Assembly (NCBI RefSeq): GCF_003814875.1
Contig: NZ_RKQF01000001.1
Coordinates: forward strand, 8,122,001-8,186,000
DNA from: Streptomyces sp. Ag109_O5-1
Lineage (GTDB): Bacteria; Actinomycetota; Actinomycetes; Streptomycetales; Streptomycetaceae
DNA: 64,000 bases
Reading direction: 5' to 3'
Shown one piece after another: positions 47,906 to 57,107 of the stretch. The position numbers and the translations under genes were made by a program. The notes under the pieces were generated by a model. It was given only the letters and a program-made list of their open reading frames with translations. It made no database searches and was not told the origin of the DNA. Position 1 is the first letter of the stretch, and the number at the start of each line of letters is the position of its first letter.

Positions 47906-48376
47906 TCAGGCGTGGCTGCCGGCGCCGTACGGGGCGTACAGGTCCAGCAGCCGGGTGCGGGCGGCGTGGAGGCGGTGGGCGAGTACGTCACCGACCCACT
48001 GGGCGACGGCGTTGCCCAGGGCCGGGTCCTCCTGGCACATGAGACGGACGGCGGTGGCGTCGAACTCGTAGGCCCGCACCGGGGTCGCCGCCTCGGCTCC
48101 CAGGTGCCAGGCGTGCGGACTGAACAGCCAGGACCAGCCGACGAGCTCGTTGTGCCGGAGGGTCTCGATGACCGCGGCGCGGCGGCCGGGGATGTGCATG
48201 TCGAGTTCGACCGTGCCGGTGCGGATGATCCAGAACCGGTCGGCCCGGCCGCCCTCCTCGAACAGCCGGGCGCCCTGCGGGAAGCTCACCTCGCGGGCGA
48301 CGCGCAGGAGCCGCTCGCGTTGCTCGGCGGGCAGTGCCCGCAGCATGCTGGGCGTGGGGGTGCCGGTGGTGGTCAT
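47906..48376 (-). CDS. Cyclic-nucleotide-binding-domain protein (Crp-like effector domain only)
   Basis: The start at 48376 gives a 156-residue protein consisting of one cNMP-binding beta-roll (about 10-125: 'VSFPQGARLFEEGGRADRFW', 'GTVELDMHIPGRRAAVIETL', 'NELVGWSWLF') and a short dimer helix. No C-terminal HTH is present, so it is a sensor or partner rather than a complete Crp regulator. Small proteins of this kind occur beside Dos-type stress genes. It shares orientation with the response regulator, 150 bases upstream of it. Confidence 0.82.
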   Translation of the reverse strand: MTTTGTPTPSMLRALPAEQRERLLRVAREVSFPQGARLFEEGGRADRFWIIRTGTVELDMHIPGRRAAVIETLRHNELVGWSWLFSPHAWHLGAEAATPVRAYEFDATAVRLMCQEDPALGNAVAQWVGDVLAHRLHAARTRLLDLYAPYGAGSHA

Positions 48377-48585
48377 GGCGTGCCTCCCGACAAGGTGTGG
48401 AAACGGCCATGGCCAGCGTGTCTCCGACGCCCACCGCCGGACCATGGGCCACCCGGCCCTGCGCGCGGGCCACCCGGCTCCGACCGCCCGCACGACCGCG
48501 CCGCGACGGCTTCCCGGGCGGCTCCACGGGACCGAGGCTCTGGGCCCGGGGCCCCGGACAGGGCCCCGGGCACGGTGCTCCGGAC

Positions 48586-48640
48586 ACGGCGTCCGGGACC
48601 GTCCACGGCGTCCGGGACCGTCCACGGCGTCCGGCACCGG
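48586..48640. repeat. 19-bp minisatellite, nearly three units
   Basis: ACGGCGTCCGGGACCGTCC at 48586-48604 and 48605-48623, then a partial variant to 48640. It lies in a 421-base non-coding gap between divergent genes, preceded by CCGGGGCC-rich sequence. Confidence 0.85.
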
Positions 48641-48797
48641 CCGCCCCCCCGTGTCCCCGGCACCCACCCCGACGGCCCCGGAGCGCAGGGCCGTTCAGCC
48701 CTGACGGCAGCGACCTTCGGCATCCGGTGGCCGGCAGCCCGCCCGCACGAAGGTGGGAGGCGCCAGATGACCGACCCACTGCGAAGGAGCAGACACC

Positions 48798-49820
48798 ATG
48801 AAGGCAGCGGTCGTACGAGCTTTCGGTGAGCCCCTCGTCATCGAGGACCGCCCCGACCCCGAGCCCGGCCCCGGACAGGTCCGCATCCGGGTCGAGGCCT
48901 CCGGGCTGTGCCACACCGACATCCATGCCGCTCACGGTGACTGGCCGGTCAGGCCGAACCCGCCGTTCGTGCCCGGACACGAGGGCGTCGGCCTCGTCGA
49001 GAAGCTCGGGGACGGGGTGACCCACCTCAGCGTCGGGCAGCGGGTCGCCGTGCCGTGGCTGGGTAAGGCCTGCGGGCGGTGCGAGCACTGCCTGTCCGGC
49101 TGGGAGACGCTGTGCGAGCAGCAGATCAACACCGGCTACGGCTGCGACGGCGGGTACGCGGAGAAGATGCTGGCCTGGGCCGACTTCGCCCAGCCCGTGC
49201 CCGACGGCGTCACCGCCCTCGACGCCGCCCCGCTGACCTGCGCCGGCGTCACCACGTACAAGGCGCTCAAGGTCGCAGGTGTCCGGCCCGCCCAGCTGGT
49301 CGCGGTCTCCGGGATCGGCGGCCTCGGTCACCTCGCCGTGCAGTACGCGAAGATCGCCGGAGCCACCGTCGCGGCGGTCGACGTCACCGACGACAAGCTG
49401 GAGCTCGCCACCTCCCTCGGCGCCGACCTCGTGATCGACGCCCGCAAGGAGGACGTCGGCGAGGTCCTCAGGCAGCACGGCGGCGCGCACGCGGCGATCG
49501 CGCTCGCGGTGGACGACGCGGCCTTCGAGGCCGTCAACGCCGGTCTGCGACGCGGCGGCAAGCTCGTCATGGTGGCTCTCCCCGCCCACGGCACCGTCCG
49601 GGTCCCGATCTTCGACACCGTCCTGAACGGCACCAGCGTGATCGGCTCCATCGTCGGCACCCGGCAGGACCTCGCGGAGGTCTTCCAGTTGCACGCCGCC
49701 GGACAGACCAAGGTCATCCGCGAGACCCGCCCGCTGGACTCGGTCAACGAGTGCATCGACGAGGTACTGCGCGGCCAGGTCAGGGCACGGATCGTCTTCG
49801 ACCTCGCAGCGGGATGGTGA
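48798..49820 (+). CDS. Zinc-dependent alcohol dehydrogenase (AdhP-like)
   Basis: This 340-residue medium-chain dehydrogenase has catalytic zinc ligands Cys38 ('GLCHTDIHAAHG'), His61 ('VPGHEGVG') and Cys148. The structural zinc site uses Cys92, 95, 98 and 106 ('CGRCEHCLSGWETLC'). The NAD motif reads 'VSGIGGLGHLAVQYAKIAG'. It oxidises ethanol-type alcohols or reduces aldehydes, a fermentative route fitting low oxygen. GAAGGAG lies before the ATG. The stop overlaps a possible GTG start of the next gene, so it is co-transcribed with the universal stress protein. Confidence 0.93.
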   Translation: MKAAVVRAFGEPLVIEDRPDPEPGPGQVRIRVEASGLCHTDIHAAHGDWPVRPNPPFVPGHEGVGLVEKLGDGVTHLSVGQRVAVPWLGKACGRCEHCLSGWETLCEQQINTGYGCDGGYAEKMLAWADFAQPVPDGVTALDAAPLTCAGVTTYKALKVAGVRPAQLVAVSGIGGLGHLAVQYAKIAGATVAAVDVTDDKLELATSLGADLVIDARKEDVGEVLRQHGGAHAAIALAVDDAAFEAVNAGLRRGGKLVMVALPAHGTVRVPIFDTVLNGTSVIGSIVGTRQDLAEVFQLHAAGQTKVIRETRPLDSVNECIDEVLRGQVRARIVFDLAAGW

Positions 49821-49825
49821 GGGCG

Positions 49826-50704
49826 ATGTTCCTGCCGATCGTCGTCGGCGTCGACGGCTCCGGGACCGGCCTGCGGGCCGTCGACTGGGCGGCCGACGAG
49901 GCCGCCGTACGCGGAGCGCCGCTGCGCCTGGTGTACGCCTCGCTGTGGGAGCGCTACGAGGGCGGCCACCTCACCGAGGACCTCCACAAGCCGTCCGAGG
50001 AGATCATGGCCGAGGACATCGTCGAGAGCGCGGCCCGGCGTGCCCGGGGCCGGCGTCCCGACGTGCGGGTCTCCACCGCCGTACTGCCCGAGGAACCCGA
50101 GTACGCGCTGGTGCGGGAGAGCCAGGAGGCTTCCCTGCTGGTGACGGGCGCCCGGGGCCGCAGCAGCCTCGCCGCGGCCCTGCTGGGCTCCGTGAGCCTG
50201 ACGGTCGCCGGACACGCGCACTGCCCGACGGTCGTCGTACGCGGCGACCTCGACGACCGGGCCGGTGCCGGTGCCGGAGCCCACGGCCGGGTCGTCGTGG
50301 GCGTCGGGGAGAAGCCGGCCGGCTCGGCGGCGGTGCGCTTCGCCTTCGAGGAGGCCCGGCGGCGGGGCGTGCCGGTGGAGGCCGTACGGGCCTGGCGCTG
50401 CCCCGCGTACGAGACCACCGACCACCCCCTGCCGGCCGGAGAGCCCGCCCGGCTGCACGAGCAGCAGGCGGTGGAGGCCCTGGAGGAGGCCCTCCGGGAC
50501 GCCCCCGCCGGCGTCGAGTCGCGGCGTCGTACGGTCGAGGGCCGCACCCGGACCGTACTGGTGGACGCCTCCCGCGACGCCGGTCTCCTGGTCGTCGGAG
50601 CCAGGCGCCGCCCCGGACACTTCGGGCTCCAGCTGGGCCGGGTCGCCCACGGGGTGCTGCACCACTCCGCCTGCCCTGTCGTCATCGTCCCGGAACCCGG
50701 GTGA
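49826..50704 (+). CDS. Tandem-domain universal stress protein
   Basis: The start is ATG 49826, or GTG 49817 overlapping the dehydrogenase stop. The 292-residue protein has two USP domains, 1-140 ('LPIVVGVDGSGTGLRAVDWA', 'LLVTGARGRSSLAAALLGSV') and 150-290 ('GRVVVGVGEKPAGSAAVRFA', 'LLVVGARRRPGHFGLQLGRV'). The ATP-binding G-x2-G-x9-G(S/T) pattern is present in domain one and degenerate in domain two. Such tandem USPs are strongly induced by hypoxia under DevR-type control in actinobacteria. Confidence 0.92.
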   Translation: MFLPIVVGVDGSGTGLRAVDWAADEAAVRGAPLRLVYASLWERYEGGHLTEDLHKPSEEIMAEDIVESAARRARGRRPDVRVSTAVLPEEPEYALVRESQEASLLVTGARGRSSLAAALLGSVSLTVAGHAHCPTVVVRGDLDDRAGAGAGAHGRVVVGVGEKPAGSAAVRFAFEEARRRGVPVEAVRAWRCPAYETTDHPLPAGEPARLHEQQAVEALEEALRDAPAGVESRRRTVEGRTRTVLVDASRDAGLLVVGARRRPGHFGLQLGRVAHGVLHHSACPVVIVPEPG

Positions 50705-50853
50705 CAGCGCTGCCGCCCGGCCTGGGACGGGAAGGGGCCCGATCGGCCCAAGCGGGGTTCGCGCGGGTGGGGCAGGCTGGACATGCGGGGCAAATCCGGC
50801 GCGGGTGGCGACAGCACCCGCACGGCCGGCCTCGAGGAAAGGACGTGACGGCC

Positions 50854-51534
50854 ATGCCCGAACGAACACCGACCGGCGTCGGGCCGACGGGCGGACGGCC
50901 CCTGGGCGACCTGGGGCGCCGCCTCGCCACCCGGCGCACGGAACTGGGGCTGACCCGGGAGGAGGCGGCCGCCCGTGCAGGTGTGGCGGCCAACTATCTG
51001 AAACACCTGGAGGAGCACCCCGGCGCCGCACCGCAGCGGGGCACCCTGCTGGGCCTTGCCGCGGCCCTGGAGACGACGTTGTCGCAGCTCACCGGTGGAA
51101 CCGCGAACCTGCCGCCCGGACCGGAACAGGCCGTGCGCGGCGCGGACTTCGCCGAGCTGGACCCCGACGAGTGCGACTCCCTCCTCGGCACGCACGGTGT
51201 CGGGAGAATCGCGGTGTCGACCGATTCGGGGCCGGTCATCGTGCCGGTCAACTACAGCGTCGTCGACGGCTCGATCGTCTTCCGCACGGCCTCCGGTACG
51301 ACGCCGTCGCTGGCCGCCGGTCACCAGGTCGCCTTCGAGGTCGACCGGATCGACGACGCCTTCAGCTCGGGCTGGAGCGTGCTCGTACGCGGTCCCGCGC
51401 TGACCGTCGCGGACCCCGACGAGACACACCGGCTCGACGAGCGGGCCCACAGCGAGCCCTGGGCGGGCGGTGACCGGGACGTCTGGGTGCGGATCGAGCC
51501 GGACACGGTCACCGGGCGCCGGATCTCCGTGTGA
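50854..51534 (+). CDS. HTH plus PPOX-fold (flavin/F420-binding) fusion protein
   Basis: The start is ATG 50854; GTG 50845 is equally possible (GAGGAAAGG at 50834-50842). The 226-residue protein has an XRE HTH (about 18-75: 'LGRRLATRRTELGLTREEAA', 'ANYLKHLEEHPGAAPQ') followed by a pyridoxamine-phosphate-oxidase-like barrel (about 95-226: 'LLGTHGVGRIAVSTDSGPVI', 'PVNYSVVDGSIVFRTASGT', 'FSSGWSVLVRGPALTV'). The fusion suggests a flavin- or F420-sensing regulator within the stress module. A second PPOX gene follows 37 bases later. Confidence 0.88.
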   Translation: MPERTPTGVGPTGGRPLGDLGRRLATRRTELGLTREEAAARAGVAANYLKHLEEHPGAAPQRGTLLGLAAALETTLSQLTGGTANLPPGPEQAVRGADFAELDPDECDSLLGTHGVGRIAVSTDSGPVIVPVNYSVVDGSIVFRTASGTTPSLAAGHQVAFEVDRIDDAFSSGWSVLVRGPALTVADPDETHRLDERAHSEPWAGGDRDVWVRIEPDTVTGRRISV

Positions 51535-51571
51535 CGGCCGCGTCCCCACGACCGCAGAGGAAGTACGGCTG

Positions 51572-52009
51572 ATGTACGCCGACGAAGGGTTCCGCGAACT
51601 CGACCGGAGCGAGTGCCTGCGCCTGCTGGCGCTGGCTCCCGTCGGCCGTGTCGTCCACACGCGTCAGGCCCTGCCGGCGGTGCTCCCGGTCAACTTCGCC
51701 CTCGACGGTGAGGCGGTGGTCGTCCGTACCTCGGCCACCTCGGAACTCGTCCGCGCGGTCGACGGCTCGGTGGCCGCCTTCGAGGCCGACGAGGTCGACG
51801 CGGGTGCGCACTCCGGCTGGAGCGTCATGGTCACCGGACCGGCCCGCCTGGTCACCGAACAGGCCCACCACGAACGGCTGTTGCGGACCGGGCCGCGCTC
51901 CTGGGTGCCCTGGCCCCAGGAGGTCTTCCTGCGGATCGAGCCCGAGCTGGTGACCGGCCGGGAACTCGTCGGCGGGCTGTCGGTCCACGGACTGGACCTC
52001 AGGTCCTGA
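51572..52009 (+). CDS. PPOX-fold (pyridoxamine 5'-phosphate oxidase-like) protein
   Basis: The start at 51572 has GAGGAAG upstream. The 145-residue single-domain protein has 'RLLALAPVGRVVHTRQALPA', 'PVNFALDGEAVVVRTSATSE' and 'GAHSGWSVMVTGPARLV', clearly related to the PPOX half of the preceding gene. Such proteins bind FMN, F420 or haem and are common in Dos-type regulons. A hairpin terminator follows at 52032-52062. Confidence 0.88.
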   Translation: MYADEGFRELDRSECLRLLALAPVGRVVHTRQALPAVLPVNFALDGEAVVVRTSATSELVRAVDGSVAAFEADEVDAGAHSGWSVMVTGPARLVTEQAHHERLLRTGPRSWVPWPQEVFLRIEPELVTGRELVGGLSVHGLDLRS

Positions 52010-52031
52010 GAAGCCGCGTCGCGCGCGTCAT

Positions 52032-52062
52032 CGCCCCCCCGGTGCTCGGCACCGGGCGGGCG
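52032..52062 (+). terminator. Hairpin terminator closing the stress operon
   Basis: GGTGC-TCG-GCACC at the tip of a 14-bp stem with one mismatch, about 20 bases after the PPOX stop. Confidence 0.7.
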
Positions 52063-52091
52063 ACGGTACGAGAGGCGGACGACCGCCCTGT

Positions 52092-52226
52092 CTCAGACGG
52101 ACGACTGCCCTGCTGGGCATCAGCGCCACCGCCGCGCACAACGTGTTCGGCGGCGGCTACGTCTTCACCGGCACGGCCACCACCGGCCCGGCCACGGCAG
52201 CCGGGGACTTCGTCGACGTCAGGTGA
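52092..52226 (+). pseudogene. C-terminal gene fragment, unidentified
   Basis: The frame 'LLGISATAAHNVFGGGYVFT' to 'GTATTGPATAAGDFVDVR' ends at TGA 52224-52226. It looks like the tail of a secreted or membrane protein but has no start or ribosome-binding site. The family is not recognised. Confidence 0.35.
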
Positions 52227-52283
52227 CGGTGTTCCGCAGCACGGCACGCCGGTGAGTTCCGGGTGCGGGCGCGTCGCGGTCGC

Positions 52284-52355
52284 TCGCGCAGTTCCCCGCG
52301 CCCCTGAAGGGGCGCCGAGTGGACGCCCCTGAAAGGGGCGCGGGGAACTGCGCGA
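52284..52355. repeat. Streptomyces-type extragenic palindrome
   Basis: 22-bp arms (52284-52305 and 52334-52355) containing GCAGTTCCCCGCGCCCCT are exact complements. The 28-base interior holds a second, smaller inverted repeat (GGGGCG/CGCCCC), so a cruciform is possible. The arm sequence is of a kind scattered through Streptomyces intergenic regions. Confidence 0.8.
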
Positions 52356-52470
52356 CCAGCCCCCACCGGGGCCGCACCCGGAGGACCGCCGTCTCGGGGC
52401 ACGCACGCGCGAGCGGGCCGGCGCGGGCCGGGAGTCATCCCCGTCCGCGCCGGCCCCTGTGGCCGTGCCG

Positions 52471-54096
52471 TCAGCCGAGGAGCTTCGCCGCCAGGGTCGA
52501 GGCGTTGTACGAGCCCCAGCCGGTGGTGAAGTCCCAGCCGGTGGCCGCGGAGTAGGCGCCGTTGCTGCCGCTGGTGATGTCGTGGAAGCCGGTGCCGCTC
52601 GCCGAGTAGAGCGAGGGGTTGGCGAAGCCGAGGTTGGCCTTGCCGGCCGCCGCGGCCTGCTGGTTGTAGAGGGCCGCGAACGCCGCCCACTCGGGGGCCG
52701 CGGCGCTGGTGCCGCCGACCGAGGACCACGAGCCCTGGGAGTAGATGGAGACGCCGGGGCTGGGGTTGGCGTGCGCCGAGACGTCCGGGACCTGGCGGTA
52801 GCCGCCGCCGGCGCTCTTCTGGACCGCGGTCTGCCAGCTCGGGATCTTGAAGACGGTGGACTTGCCGCCACCGCCGCCGGACCAGGCCACCTCCTTGCTC
52901 CAGGCGTTGGCGGAGGTGACGGTCAGCTTGGTGCCGCCGACGCCCGTGACGTACGGGTCGCTGGCCGGGTAGTCGACGGAGGTACCGCCGTCGCCCGCGT
53001 CGTCCGAGCCGTCGTCGCCCGAGGCCGCGTAGAAGCCGAGGCCCTCCGCGGCGCCCGCCTTGAAGACGGCGTCCACCGCGTTGATGTTGGACGTGGTGCG
53101 GGCGCTCTCCGCCGCACCCCAGCTGATCGAGGTGGTCGGGATGCCGCTGTCGACGATCGCCTGGTAGGTGTCGACCTCGCCGGCGTCGGAGTTGGGGCCC
53201 TCGAACACCGTGACGTTCGCCTTCGGGGCGATCGCGTGCAGCACTTCGATGTCCAGCTCGACCTCGACCTGGCCGTCGCCGAGCGCACCGGAACCGCCGT
53301 CCACCTTGGACACGGTCGGGGTGGGCGAGCCGAGGCTGTAGTTGGTGTCGTACTTGGTGATGTTGGACTGCTGGAAGCCGTCGAACTCCAGCAGCGCGAT
53401 CTTCTGGCCGCTGCCGGTGTACGTGCCGGAGACGTTGTAGCCGCCCTTGAGCTGGGCCGGGGTGTAGCCGCCGCCGGGGCCGTTGTGCGGGGAGACGGTG
53501 CGCGGGGTCGCCTGGTGGTGCAGCTGGACGCGGTTGTTGAGGCCGGCCACGTCGCTGACGATGGAGGCGAGGGTGGACGGCAGGGTCGGCGCGCTGTCGT
53601 TGGCATAGAAGGAGCGGCCCGACTTCGCGTCCTTCCAGGTCGACAGCCGGGTTCCGAAGGCCTTCTGGAGCTGGGCGGCGGTGCCGCTGGCGTCGACCAG
53701 CAGGTTGCCCGGGTGCACCTTGCCGACGGTGACCCCCTGTGAACGCAGGTAGTCCTTGAGCTGCTTGACCTCGGCGTCGGTCCGGCCGAAGCGGGCCGCG
53801 AACTGGCCCTTCGTCAGATAGTAGCCGTAGGCGGCCGAGTGCGGGTCGCTCACCTTGGCGATGAAGGTGTCGAGCGCGTTGCCGCCTCTGGGGGTCAGGC
53901 TGATCGCCACCGATATCCGCTTGCCGGAGGCCACTTCGCCGGTGCGGGACGCGTTGTGCTTCAGACCGGGCAGGACGTCTCCGGCGACGGCGGCGCGGGC
54001 CGTGTGCGGGGCGTCGGCCGCGTAGGCGGCGGGGACGACCGCCGCGACCAGGGCCGGCGCGGCGACCAGACCGAGCAGTTTCAGGCGTGACTTCAC
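52471..54096 (-). CDS. Secreted S53-family serine-carboxyl peptidase (sedolisin/kumamolisin type)
   Basis: This 541-residue protein has a Sec signal (about 1-26), a pro-kumamolisin activation domain (about 45-190: 'LDTFIAKVSDPHSAAYGYYL', 'QLQKAFGTRL') and the S53 catalytic domain. Catalytic Glu and Asp are in 'QVEVELDIEVLHAIAP', the oxyanion Asp is in 'FYAASGDDGSDDAG', and Ser is in 'GGTSAAAPEWAAFAAL'. The calcium site is near the C-terminus ('DITSGSNGAYSAATGWDFTT'). It is active at acid pH outside the cell. Monocistronic; the divergent LAL regulator is not clearly linked. Confidence 0.94.
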   Translation of the reverse strand: MKSRLKLLGLVAAPALVAAVVPAAYAADAPHTARAAVAGDVLPGLKHNASRTGEVASGKRISVAISLTPRGGNALDTFIAKVSDPHSAAYGYYLTKGQFAARFGRTDAEVKQLKDYLRSQGVTVGKVHPGNLLVDASGTAAQLQKAFGTRLSTWKDAKSGRSFYANDSAPTLPSTLASIVSDVAGLNNRVQLHHQATPRTVSPHNGPGGGYTPAQLKGGYNVSGTYTGSGQKIALLEFDGFQQSNITKYDTNYSLGSPTPTVSKVDGGSGALGDGQVEVELDIEVLHAIAPKANVTVFEGPNSDAGEVDTYQAIVDSGIPTTSISWGAAESARTTSNINAVDAVFKAGAAEGLGFYAASGDDGSDDAGDGGTSVDYPASDPYVTGVGGTKLTVTSANAWSKEVAWSGGGGGKSTVFKIPSWQTAVQKSAGGGYRQVPDVSAHANPSPGVSIYSQGSWSSVGGTSAAAPEWAAFAALYNQQAAAAGKANLGFANPSLYSASGTGFHDITSGSNGAYSAATGWDFTTGWGSYNASTLAAKLLG

Positions 54097-54236
54097 CGAA
54101 GTCCTCCGGAAAGTGGGGGGTGGGGAGTGTGTCCCGCAAGCGGAACGGGATCACCGTAGGAACTCCGGCCCCACCCTCGTAAGCGGGGGAACCCTTGCGT
54201 CATGTGTTAACTGCGGATGTCACCGTGGATGGCACG

Positions 54237-57107
54237 TCAACGGCGTGTGTCGAGGGGGCGGGGCAGACGGGCCCGGGACGGCTGACTCGACGTCACCACC
54301 TGGGCGGCGGGCCCCGGTCGGTCGTCGCCCGCGGCCACGGCCGCTCCGGACGCGATGACCGCGACCGCCATCGCATGGGCCAGCGCGGTCCGTGAGCGGA
54401 CGCCGAACTTGCGGTAGACCCGGGACAGCGCCCCTTCCACCGTCTTGACGCTGATGAACAGCTCCGCGGCGACCTCCCTGTTGGTCGCCCCGCCGCCGAC
54501 GAGTTCGGCGATCCGGGCCTCCGTGGGCGTGAGTTCGGGCCCGCCCGCCTCGCCGCCGCGCTCCCCGGCGTCCAGCCGGGCCAGTTCCTCCCCGGCCCGG
54601 GCCGCGAGCGGAGCCGCGCCGATCCGGGTCGCCGTCTCCAAGGCCTCGGCGAGCGCCTCACGTGCCGCGTTCCGGCGGCGGGCCCGGCGCTCGACCGCGC
54701 CGAGCGCGATCAGGGTGCGTACCAGCTCCATGGGCAGCGGGAGCCGGCGCAGCCGGTCGACGGCGGTGCGCAGCCGTACCGCCCCCTCCTTCGCCTGGCC
54801 GAGCCCAGCCTCCCGCAGGCCCTCCGCCCGCTCCAGCGCCGCCAGTACGCTGCCGGGCGCGCCGTCCGGCACACGTGCCCGGGCGTCGCGGAGAACGTCT
54901 CCGGCCGCACCGGTCTCACCCAGCACGACCAGGGCCTCGGCGAGGTCGCCGTACCAGTGCAGCAGGGGCGGGTCGGCGGCGCACATGGCCTCGCCGAGCT
55001 CCTTGACGCGTTGCAGCGCCTCGACCGCGGCCGCCGCCCCGCGCGGATCGCCGCCGAGCAGCTCGGCCTGCCCGAGCACCGCGAGTGCGCGCAGCAGGAA
55101 CAGCCGGTCGCCGTCGGCCTCCGAGGCGTGTACCGCCTGCGCGGCCAGCGTCCGGGCCTCGTCGGCGGTGCCGCCGGCGGTCGCGGCCAGCGCCCGGGCG
55201 TACAGCGCCGGAGCGGCCCGGTCCATCACCCGGGAGCAGCGGGCCGCGGTGTGCAGGGCCTCGCGGCAGTGCCCGGCGCGGACCTGGATACGGGTCAGCG
55301 CCACCTCGGTCGCCAGCACCTCCTCGGCCCCGGCCGACTCGCCGATCGCCGCGAGCAGCCGGACGACCTGGTCGCGGGCCTCGGTGACCCGGTCGGAGTC
55401 CAGGGCGAGGATCGCCCGCATCCGGACCAGCCGCCGGCTCTCGGGGCCGCCGTCGGCGCCGCCGGCCAGTGCGAGGGCCTCGGCCAGCGCGGTGTCGGCG
55501 GCGACCGGTTCCCCGGCCAGGGACCGCACCCGGGCGAGGGTGGCGAGCGCCCCGATCCCGGTGTCCGTGTCGCCCGCCGCGGCCGCCTGCCGTGCGGCCC
55601 GCCCGGCGTGCCCGGCCGCCGCCGCCAACTCCCCGCACAGCAGCCCCCGTACGGCGGCCCAGTGGTGCAGCTGTGCCTCGGCGCGGGGATCGCCGGCCGC
55701 GTCCCGGAGGCCGTCCTCGATCAGCTCCCCGGCGCCCTCCAGGGCCTGCCCGGCGCCGCGCAGCAGGACCAGCCGGGCCCGCACCCGCTGCGCCGCGGAG
55801 TCCGACCGGGCGAGGACGTCCCCGGCGGCCTCGCCGGCCTCCTCGGGCCGTCCGGCGTCGCACGCGTACTCGGCGGCGGCCAGCAGCCGTTCGGCCCGCT
55901 CCGCCGGGAGCCCGGCGGGGGTGCGGCGGGCGGCGAGAACGGCCAGTTCGAAGGCGGCGCCGGGGAGCCCGGCACGGCGGGCGGAGCCGGCCGCGGCCAT
56001 CACGGTGCGGGCGGTGGTCTCGTCCGCGTAGGGGTGGGCGAGCGCGAGATGGCGGGCCCGCTCCACGGGCTCGGCCGCCGCGCGGGCCAGCAGCGCGTGC
56101 GCCTGCCGCCGGCCGTGCTCGGGGGCGTCGGCGTGCACGGCGGCCCGCAGCACGGGGTGCCGGAAACGTACGGTCCCCTCCGCGTCGGCCGTGGCGATGC
56201 CGAGCCGTTCGGCCTCCCCGAGGTCCGCGGCGGGGTCGGGGAGGCCGGCGGCGCGCAGCAGGGTGAGGCTGGGGCGGGCGGCGACGCTCGCGACGAGAAG
56301 GGTGTGCCGGACCGCCTCCGGCAGCGAACGGGCCCCCGACAGAAGGAGGTTGCGCAGTCCCGGGGGCACCGGCGGAACCGGGGGGAAACCGACGGGAGCC
56401 GGCGCGTGCCGGGCGGCGGCCCGCCCCAACTCCCGCGCGTACAAGGGGTTTCCGGCGGCGGTGTCCTGGACCGCCCGCAGCAGCGCCGGGGGCAGGTCGC
56501 CGCCGAGGTCGGTGCGCAGGAGGTCCGCCGTCTCGTCGTCCGTCAGCGGCGGCACGGGCAGTTCGACGGTGCCCGGCGGGCAGCAGCGCAGCCGCTCGGG
56601 CTGGCCGCCGTCCGCCACCCGCTCGGCGGCGAGCATCCGTACCCCGTGGCCTTCGAGGCGCCGTACGGCGAAGGCGAGGACCTCGGCGGTCGGTTCGTCG
56701 AGCCACTGCAGGCCGTCGACGACCAGCAGGACGGGGCCGGTCACGGCCAGTGTGCGCAGCGCGTCGAGGGCGGCGACGCGCACGGCGAGCAGACCGCGGC
56801 CGTCCGCCGGCTCGCGCCCCTGCAACAGGGCCGCCCGCAGCGCCGCCCGGGGTTCGGCCGGCAGGGCCGCGAGACAGCTCTCCGGGACCGGCGCCAACAG
56901 GTCGGCGAGCGCCGCGAAGGGGAGCCGGGCGTCCTCCTCGGCGGGCGCGCAGCGCAGCACCGTGCCGCCCGGCGGGGCATCGGCGGCCAGGGCCGTCAGG
57001 AGCGTGGACCTGCCGATGCCGGCGGGGCCGTGGAGGAGCAGTCCGGGACGCGCCGCCGCCTGGACCCGGGCGGCGTCGAGCAGCGCACGGCGCCCGGTCA
57101 GAAGCAT
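54237..57107 (-). CDS. LAL-type LuxR regulator (large ATP-binding)
   Basis: The start at 57107 gives 956 residues, the usual length; earlier in-frame starts (57152, 57290) lack good ribosome-binding sites. The N-terminal AAA+/STAND ATPase has Walker A 'LLHGPAGIGRSTLL' (about 25-38) and Walker B 'VLLVVDGLQWLDE'. A long TPR-like Ala/Arg/Leu-rich middle follows. The C-terminal LuxR HTH (about 875-935) reads 'LTPTEARIAELVGGGATNRE' and 'LFISVKTVEGALSRVYRKFG'. LAL proteins activate catabolic or antibiotic genes when bound to ATP and a ligand. The target is unknown; the divergent esterase gene is a candidate. Confidence 0.92.
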   Translation of the reverse strand: MLLTGRRALLDAARVQAAARPGLLLHGPAGIGRSTLLTALAADAPPGGTVLRCAPAEEDARLPFAALADLLAPVPESCLAALPAEPRAALRAALLQGREPADGRGLLAVRVAALDALRTLAVTGPVLLVVDGLQWLDEPTAEVLAFAVRRLEGHGVRMLAAERVADGGQPERLRCCPPGTVELPVPPLTDDETADLLRTDLGGDLPPALLRAVQDTAAGNPLYARELGRAAARHAPAPVGFPPVPPVPPGLRNLLLSGARSLPEAVRHTLLVASVAARPSLTLLRAAGLPDPAADLGEAERLGIATADAEGTVRFRHPVLRAAVHADAPEHGRRQAHALLARAAAEPVERARHLALAHPYADETTARTVMAAAGSARRAGLPGAAFELAVLAARRTPAGLPAERAERLLAAAEYACDAGRPEEAGEAAGDVLARSDSAAQRVRARLVLLRGAGQALEGAGELIEDGLRDAAGDPRAEAQLHHWAAVRGLLCGELAAAAGHAGRAARQAAAAGDTDTGIGALATLARVRSLAGEPVAADTALAEALALAGGADGGPESRRLVRMRAILALDSDRVTEARDQVVRLLAAIGESAGAEEVLATEVALTRIQVRAGHCREALHTAARCSRVMDRAAPALYARALAATAGGTADEARTLAAQAVHASEADGDRLFLLRALAVLGQAELLGGDPRGAAAAVEALQRVKELGEAMCAADPPLLHWYGDLAEALVVLGETGAAGDVLRDARARVPDGAPGSVLAALERAEGLREAGLGQAKEGAVRLRTAVDRLRRLPLPMELVRTLIALGAVERRARRRNAAREALAEALETATRIGAAPLAARAGEELARLDAGERGGEAGGPELTPTEARIAELVGGGATNREVAAELFISVKTVEGALSRVYRKFGVRSRTALAHAMAVAVIASGAAVAAGDDRPGPAAQVVTSSQPSRARLPRPLDTRR

